DNA from: JAIPEK01 sp041685935
Lineage (GTDB): Bacteria > Desulfobacterota > Desulfobacteria > Desulfobacterales > Desulfobacteraceae
Reading direction: 5' to 3'
Length of the DNA stretch: 9,226 nucleotides
Assembly (NCBI GenBank): GCA_041685935.1
Contig: JAWLES010000095.1
Coordinates: forward strand, 1 to 9,226
Shown here: positions 5,566 to 9,226 of the stretch, piece after piece
How positions within the stretch are numbered: the stretch's first letter is position 1
Layout of the letters: every line of letters begins with the position of its first letter
Program-made: the position numbers and the translations under genes
Notes under the pieces: generated by a model
Databases searched by the model: none
The model's input: the letters and a program-made list of their open reading frames with translations, nothing else
Told to the model about the DNA's origin: nothing

Positions 5566-5979
5566 TTGAAACTAGAAGCCTTACATGAAAACTGTTCCGG
5601 GTGCAGGACTTGCCTTGTGGTCTGTGCCCTTGAAAATTGCAGGGAAATCAATCCGTCCAAATCGGTTTTGCGCATCCAGGGGCTTTTTCCGGGTCCGGGA
5701 ACCTACCGGATCCATCTTTGCGACCAGTGCGGAGCATGTGCCGAGGTCTGCCCGGAGGATGCGATCCGGAATGAAAACGGGGTCTATAAGGTCGATCCGG
5801 ACAAATGCACCGGGTGCATGCTCTGTGTGGCGGAATGCCCCCATGATGTCATGTGCTCTCATCCTGATTTCCCGGCGCCTTTTAAATGCACCCTGTGCGG
5901 AGCATGCGTGGACGCCTGTCCAAGAGGGGCCATCAGACTTGTGGAAGAAACAGGCCTGGCAGCGGGCAACGCAAAATAA
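5566..5979 (+). CDS. Four-cluster ferredoxin subunit partnering aldehyde ferredoxin oxidoreductase
   Basis: From TTG 5566 the protein has 137 residues and is almost all iron-sulfur binding. Four CxxCxxCxxxC motifs are visible: Cys10/13/16/20, Cys52/55/58/62, Cys81/84/87/91 and Cys108/111/114/118, with single Cys25 and Cys97 besides. The layout, an N-terminal CSGCRTC motif followed by a DQCGAC-type repeat, matches the small electron-transfer (HycB/DmsB-like, AorA-like) subunits encoded beside AOR genes. It would carry electrons from the tungsten enzyme to ferredoxin or another acceptor in the cytoplasm. An in-frame ATG at 5506 would add 20 low-complexity residues. I prefer TTG because AGAGGA lies 7 nt before it and the family usually starts close to the first Cys. 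AOR follows after 18 nt on the same transcript. No FAD-containing third subunit is present. Confidence 0.85.
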   Translation: MKLEALHENCSGCRTCLVVCALENCREINPSKSVLRIQGLFPGPGTYRIHLCDQCGACAEVCPEDAIRNENGVYKVDPDKCTGCMLCVAECPHDVMCSHPDFPAPFKCTLCGACVDACPRGAIRLVEETGLAAGNAK

Positions 5980-5997
5980 ATTAAAGAGGTGAATCCC

Positions 5998-7911
5998 ATG
6001 TTATACGGTTATGCAGGCAAGATCCTCCGGGTCAACTTGACCAAGGGAACTGTTCAAAAAGAAGCACTCTCCGAAGAATTCGCAGACAAATATATCGGAG
6101 GCAGGGGTTTTGTCGCCCGCCTGCTGTACGATGAAATCCCCAAAGGCTGCGATCCGTTTTCCGAAGAAAATATCGTGGTGATGGCCAACGGACCCTTGAG
6201 CGGATATTACCTTCCTGCAAGCGGCAAAATCCATTTCGGCACCAAATCTCCCGCCACCTATGGATACGCAGACGGCAACATGGGCGGCCATTTCGGCCCC
6301 GCCCTCAAATATGCAGGATATGACGTGATGATCCTGGAAGGCAAAGCAGCCGAACCGAGCTATCTGTTTATCGAGGACGACAAAGTCGAAATCCGCCCGG
6401 CAGGAGATTACTGGGGCCAGGGCTCCATTACCCTGGAAGAGCGCATGAAAAAAGACCTGGGTGAAGATTTTGAAATCTGTACGGTGGGCCCTGCTGCGGA
6501 AAACCGTGTCAGGTTCGCCTGCATCTCCCATGATTTCGGCAGGCAGTGCGGCCGGACCGGTATCGGCACGGTGGTCGGGGACAAAAAGATCAAGGCCATT
6601 GCTGTCAAGGGGACGGGCAGCCTTCCTGCATATGATCTCGAGGGCCTTTACGAATCCGGGAAAAAGGCGTATGCGGATATCTACGAAAAACCGGGATTCA
6701 CCGGCTGGACCCCTGAGGGCACAGCCGGGATAACCAACTTCATCAACCAGGTGGGCGCATTCCCAACGCGCAATTTTCAGACTTCATATTCCGACCATTA
6801 CGAACAGATCAACGGCAAGGCCATCCTGGAAAAGATCAAGATCACTGACAAGGGTTGTTTCTGCTGCCCCATCCCCTGCGGCAAATACGGACACGCCAAA
6901 ACCAAACAGGGTTCCGCATATGTGGAAGGACCCGAGTTCGAAACCATTTCGCTGTTCGGCGGCAACTGCGAACTCAAGTCCATCGAAGAGGTGGCGTATG
7001 CCAACTATATCTGCGACGAGCTTGGAATCGACACCATTTCCGGTGGCGCAGTGGCGGCATTTGCCATTGAATGCTTTGAAAAGGGAATCATCAGCAGAGA
7101 AGACATGGGAATGGAGGTCAAATTCGCAGACCTCGAATCGGTAATCCACCTGATGAACATCATTGCAAGAAGAAAGGGAGCCGGCAACGCTCTGGCGGAC
7201 GGTGTAAAAATCGCCGCGGAAAAGCTGGGCAAAGGAGCTGACAAACTTGCCGTGCATGTGAAGGGACTCGAGTGGACAGGATATGAATGCCGGAACGCCC
7301 CGGGCATGATGCTGGCGTATCTCACCGCGGACATCGGGGCGCATCACAACCGGGCCTGGGTGCTCGGCCGGGATGTAACCGGAACCAGCGCAAACGTCCA
7401 CGATCTTATCACCCAGGGAGGAACGGGAGAAAAAATGCCCAAATCCCCGGTCACCGGAAAGGCGCAGGGAGTTATCGACTCCCAGCACCTTCGGCCCATG
7501 TTCGATGTACTCGGCACCTGCCGGCTGCAGATGATGGAACTTGGGTTCGAAGTGGAGCACTATGAAGAGCTGTTTGAAAAAGTCACCGGCAAAACGAAAT
7601 CCTGGAAAGAGCTGATAGGTGTATCCGAAATGATCTGGCACCTGACCCGGTCGTTTTTTGTCAGGGAAACGGAAAATTTCGGACGCCGCATGGATTGCGC
7701 CCCGTACCGGCTTTGCAGTGAACCGGTCCTGAGCGGCCCCAACGAGGGACATTATATCACCGAAGAGGAGGTAAACATCCTTCTTGATGAATACTACAAC
7801 GCAAGGGGCTGGGATTCGGAAGGCATTCCCACGCCTGAAACACTGGAGCGGGTCGGACTTTCCGATATAGCCGAAGACATGAGGCGGGAAAAAGAGACAA
7901 CAGGCGGATAA
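5998..7911 (+). CDS. aor: Aldehyde ferredoxin oxidoreductase, tungsten-type
   Basis: This 637-residue protein is a full-length AOR-family enzyme, which oxidises an aldehyde to the carboxylic acid with a tungsten bis-pterin cofactor and one [4Fe-4S] cluster. The N-terminal domain has the family start YGYAGKILRVNLTKG, IGGRGF and the pterin-contacting TKSPATYGYADGNMGGHFG. Cluster ligands are Cys287-x2-Cys290-x3-Cys294 and the distant Cys508 in FDVLGTC. Glu313 in GPEFET and His449/His450 in GAHHNRAW match the acid and histidine expected near the tungsten site. No catalytic residue appears lost. The frame opens at GTG 5989, but that codon is part of the AGAGG ribosome site (5985-5989), which sits 8 nt before ATG 5998. 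The substrate cannot be read from sequence; acetaldehyde is a guess from context. Confidence 0.93.
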   Translation: MLYGYAGKILRVNLTKGTVQKEALSEEFADKYIGGRGFVARLLYDEIPKGCDPFSEENIVVMANGPLSGYYLPASGKIHFGTKSPATYGYADGNMGGHFGPALKYAGYDVMILEGKAAEPSYLFIEDDKVEIRPAGDYWGQGSITLEERMKKDLGEDFEICTVGPAAENRVRFACISHDFGRQCGRTGIGTVVGDKKIKAIAVKGTGSLPAYDLEGLYESGKKAYADIYEKPGFTGWTPEGTAGITNFINQVGAFPTRNFQTSYSDHYEQINGKAILEKIKITDKGCFCCPIPCGKYGHAKTKQGSAYVEGPEFETISLFGGNCELKSIEEVAYANYICDELGIDTISGGAVAAFAIECFEKGIISREDMGMEVKFADLESVIHLMNIIARRKGAGNALADGVKIAAEKLGKGADKLAVHVKGLEWTGYECRNAPGMMLAYLTADIGAHHNRAWVLGRDVTGTSANVHDLITQGGTGEKMPKSPVTGKAQGVIDSQHLRPMFDVLGTCRLQMMELGFEVEHYEELFEKVTGKTKSWKELIGVSEMIWHLTRSFFVRETENFGRRMDCAPYRLCSEPVLSGPNEGHYITEEEVNILLDEYYNARGWDSEGIPTPETLERVGLSDIAEDMRREKETTGG

Positions 7912-7923
7912 TATTCAAATAAC

Positions 7924-7947
7924 CGCCATGTCCTTTTGGACACGGCG
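7924..7947 (+). terminator. Hairpin after AOR, possible terminator or processing site
   Basis: CGCCATGTCC (7924-7933) pairs with GGACACGGCG (7938-7947) around a TTTT loop: nine base pairs with one A-C mismatch. It starts 12 nt after the AOR stop. No T-tract follows, so it is not a classic intrinsic terminator. It may act with Rho, or protect the AOR mRNA 3' end while allowing some read-through into proX. Confidence 0.45.
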
Positions 7948-7965
7948 AAGCATGAAAGTTCCGGT

Positions 7966-8029
7966 CAGAGACAGCTGGCGATTCGGGCGGAAACGTCTTG
8001 ATCATATCTCTGTAACGCCCGCGGGGGGC
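7966..8029 (+). ncRNA. Candidate pseudoknotted leader upstream of proX
   Basis: CAGAGA (7966-7971) can pair with TCTCTG (8007-8012), and CGGGCG (7984-7989), inside that loop, can pair with CGCCCG (8016-8021), outside it. The two 6-bp stems form an H-type pseudoknot. A competing hairpin, GCCC (8017-8020) with GGGC (8026-8029), uses the same 3' strand, so the two folds exclude each other. The element ends about 30 nt before the proX ribosome site. I do not recognise a known riboswitch class, and the structure is inferred from pairing alone. Confidence 0.25.
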
Positions 8030-8050
8030 AAAGGAGAAACTTCAACCAAT

Positions 8051-8057
8051 AAGGAGG
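8051..8057 (+). promoter_or_regulatory. Strong ribosome binding site of proX
   Basis: AAGGAGG lies 4 nt before ATG 8062. This near-perfect site fits the high expression usual for periplasmic binding proteins and supports this start over the second Met codon at 8080. Confidence 0.6.
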
Positions 8058-8061
8058 GTGT

Positions 8062-9105
8062 ATGAAGTCAGCCAAATGTATGAAAACAGTTCTTATCGCA
8101 TCGGTTTTTGCAGCACTGCTTGTGTTCACGGCAGGTGCCGGCGCTGCCGAACTTCCGGGAAAAGGGGTCACAGTGCAGCCGGCCAGGTGTACCTGGAACA
8201 CGGGTTTTTTCCAGTCGACTCTTGTAAACCGGGGACTTGAAGAGCTTGGGTACGAAGTGAAAAAGACCAAAAGCCTTTCCAACCCAATGTTCTATCTTGC
8301 AGTAACAAAACGCGAAGTTGATTACTGGGCCAATGCCTGGTTCCCGCTTCATAACGAGCAGCTTCCGGAAAACAGCGAAGAAAAAACTTCGGTGGCGGGA
8401 GTTCTTGCCCCCAAGGCAGGGCTGCAGGGGTATCTTGTATCCAAGGATGCCGTTGAAAAGTACGACATCAAGTCCCTGGAAGATTTCAAGCGGCCGGAAG
8501 TAAAAAAAGCTTTTGACGGCAACGACGACGGCAAGGCGGATCTGGTCGCATGTCCGCCGGGCTGGGGCTGTGAAAAGGTGATTGCCCACCACATGGATGC
8601 CTACAATCTCAGGGAGCACATCAATCCCGTCAAGGCGAACTATTCAGCCAGTTTCAGCGATGCTTTGGGCCGGACCAAAGAGGGAAAACCGATCCTTTTC
8701 TACACCTGGACTCCCAACTGGACCATTAATCTGCAGAAACCCGGCGAAGATGTTCTCTGGATCAATGTGCCCGAAATCATTCCCAACGAAGGACAGGAAG
8801 GACAGGAAGAGTTCATGGTGGTAGAAGATGTTCCCGGAGCGGTTTCAAGCCCTCTCAAAATGGGTTTTGCCGCCAATGACATCTGCGTATACGCAAACAA
8901 CGAGTTCCTTGACGCAAACCCGGCTGCAGCTGAATTTTTCAAGCAGATCAAGCTTTCCGTGCTTGAAATCGGCGCCCAGAATTACAAGATGCACCAGGGA
9001 GAGGATAGTGAAGCCGACATCAAGCGTCACGTGAAGGAATGGATCGAAGAAAACCAGGAAAAATGGGACACCTGGCTGGACAAAGCCAGGAAAGCTGGGA
9101 AATAA
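8062..9105 (+). CDS. proX: Glycine betaine/proline betaine ABC transporter substrate-binding protein (ProX-like)
   Basis: This 347-residue protein closely parallels E. coli ProX (330 residues). The N-terminus is a signal peptide: basic MKSAKCMK, a hydrophobic run to about residue 25, and an Ala-rich cleavage zone before ELPGKGVTVQPA. Residues that build the aromatic cage for the trimethylammonium group are kept in three places: ANAWFPLH (about 91-98), CPPGWGCEKVI (about 164-174) and FYTWTPNW (about 215-222). NDDGKADLVACPPGWGC also keeps the acidic loop next to the cage and the cysteine pair of ProX. The C-terminal region (EFFKQIKL, IGAQNYKMHQGE) follows the family to the end. The protein should act in the periplasm and deliver a betaine to a ProVW-type transporter. 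Uptake could serve osmoprotection or catabolism; the corrinoid-activation genes nearby favour catabolism, by inference. Confidence 0.92.
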   Translation: MKSAKCMKTVLIASVFAALLVFTAGAGAAELPGKGVTVQPARCTWNTGFFQSTLVNRGLEELGYEVKKTKSLSNPMFYLAVTKREVDYWANAWFPLHNEQLPENSEEKTSVAGVLAPKAGLQGYLVSKDAVEKYDIKSLEDFKRPEVKKAFDGNDDGKADLVACPPGWGCEKVIAHHMDAYNLREHINPVKANYSASFSDALGRTKEGKPILFYTWTPNWTINLQKPGEDVLWINVPEIIPNEGQEGQEEFMVVEDVPGAVSSPLKMGFAANDICVYANNEFLDANPAAAEFFKQIKLSVLEIGAQNYKMHQGEDSEADIKRHVKEWIEENQEKWDTWLDKARKAGK

Positions 9106-9131
9106 GTCAAAATCTTAAAAACCGATAAAAC

Positions 9132-9173
9132 CGGCCGGCGGAAGCTAAAGCTAACGGCGCGCCCCGCCGGCCG
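9132..9173 (+). terminator. GC-rich 10-bp hairpin between proX and the next transporter gene
   Basis: CGGCCGGCGG (9132-9141) pairs perfectly with CCGCCGGCCG (9164-9173) across a 22-nt loop. It starts 26 nt after the proX stop and ends 8 nt before the next ribosome site. No T-tract follows. Such hairpins after binding-protein genes commonly stabilise the upstream mRNA or cause partial termination, so that the binding protein outnumbers the membrane components. Confidence 0.55.
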
Positions 9174-9196
9174 TCAAAAATGGAGGAGTTAACCGT

Positions 9197-9226
9197 ATGT
9201 CAAATGATTTTGAATCCCGTGTCAAG
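9197..9226 (+). CDS. Start of the next gene, probably the betaine transporter ATPase or permease (partial)
   Basis: ATG 9197 is preceded by GGAGGAG (9182-9188) at 8 nt. Ten codons are visible (MSNDFESRVK) before the window ends. The residues alone identify nothing. Position directly after proX on the same strand makes a ProV-type ATPase or ProW-type permease likely, by the usual proVWX/opuA gene neighbourhood. Confidence 0.5.
   Translation, partial: MSNDFESRVK

Noticed and set aside
5989..5997. GTG start for AOR
   Set aside because: The GTG is part of the AGAGGTG ribosome binding site used by the ATG at 5998.
6784..7752. Minus-strand open frame of 322 codons inside AOR
   Set aside because: It mirrors the codon periodicity of aldehyde ferredoxin oxidoreductase, whose motifs and cluster ligands are all intact on the plus strand; no start signals are seen.
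7966..8040. Glycine riboswitch upstream of proX
   Set aside because: GGGGGGCAAAGGAGAAAC faintly recalls the 3' part of a glycine aptamer, but the conserved 5' GGAGAG and the CTCTCAGGCAAAAGGAC-like core are absent.

Overview
The window reads as a chromosomal stretch of an anaerobic, probably sulfate-reducing, member of the Desulfobacterota (Desulfobacterales-like). The evidence is indirect: a tungsten-type aldehyde ferredoxin oxidoreductase with a polyferredoxin partner, a DUF362/4Fe-4S protein, ATP-driven corrinoid-activation proteins, a glycine-betaine binding protein, moderate-to-high GC, and the C-terminus of what looks like a hybrid histidine kinase at the left edge. No taxonomic marker gene is present, so this is inference.

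Layout, left to right. (1) 1-123: C-terminal end of a protein, probably a hybrid sensor kinase. (2) 215-1249: DUF362 protein with two CxxCxxCxxxC cluster motifs. (3) 1250-2588: a scarred region. It holds the first 57 codons of a xanthine phosphoribosyltransferase gene (xpt) that ends abruptly, an AT-rich stretch with a 14-bp palindrome and a TATAAT box, a complete toxin-first RelE/ParE-HigA type toxin-antitoxin pair (1727-2291), and about 300 bp that contain only a possible decayed coding fragment on the minus strand. (4) 2589-5188, minus strand: a two-gene, translationally coupled operon. The first gene is a RACo/RamA-like corrinoid-protein activator (2Fe-2S plus ASKHA ATPase, DUF4445). The second is a MetH-activation-domain-like protein. 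(5) 5189-5565: the divergent control region, with a good sigma70-type promoter on each side and several inverted repeats. (6) 5566-7911, plus strand: a four-cluster ferredoxin-like subunit (TTG start) followed by aldehyde ferredoxin oxidoreductase. (7) 7912-8061: an intergenic leader with one strong hairpin and a candidate H-type pseudoknot. (8) 8062-9105: ProX-like glycine betaine/proline betaine binding protein with signal peptide. A 10-bp GC hairpin follows, then the first ten codons of the next gene at 9197, probably the ABC transporter ATPase or permease.

How the parts may fit. ProX would capture a quaternary amine such as glycine betaine. The RACo-like protein and the MetH-activation-like protein would keep a corrinoid methyl carrier in the Co(I) state for methyl transfer; the methyltransferase and corrinoid protein themselves are not in the window. 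AOR with its ferredoxin would oxidise an aldehyde and yield low-potential electrons, which a reductive activator also needs. Together this suggests a locus for quaternary-amine or methylated-compound catabolism, but the link between the modules is inference from adjacency. No rRNA, tRNA, CRISPR array or intact insertion sequence was seen.
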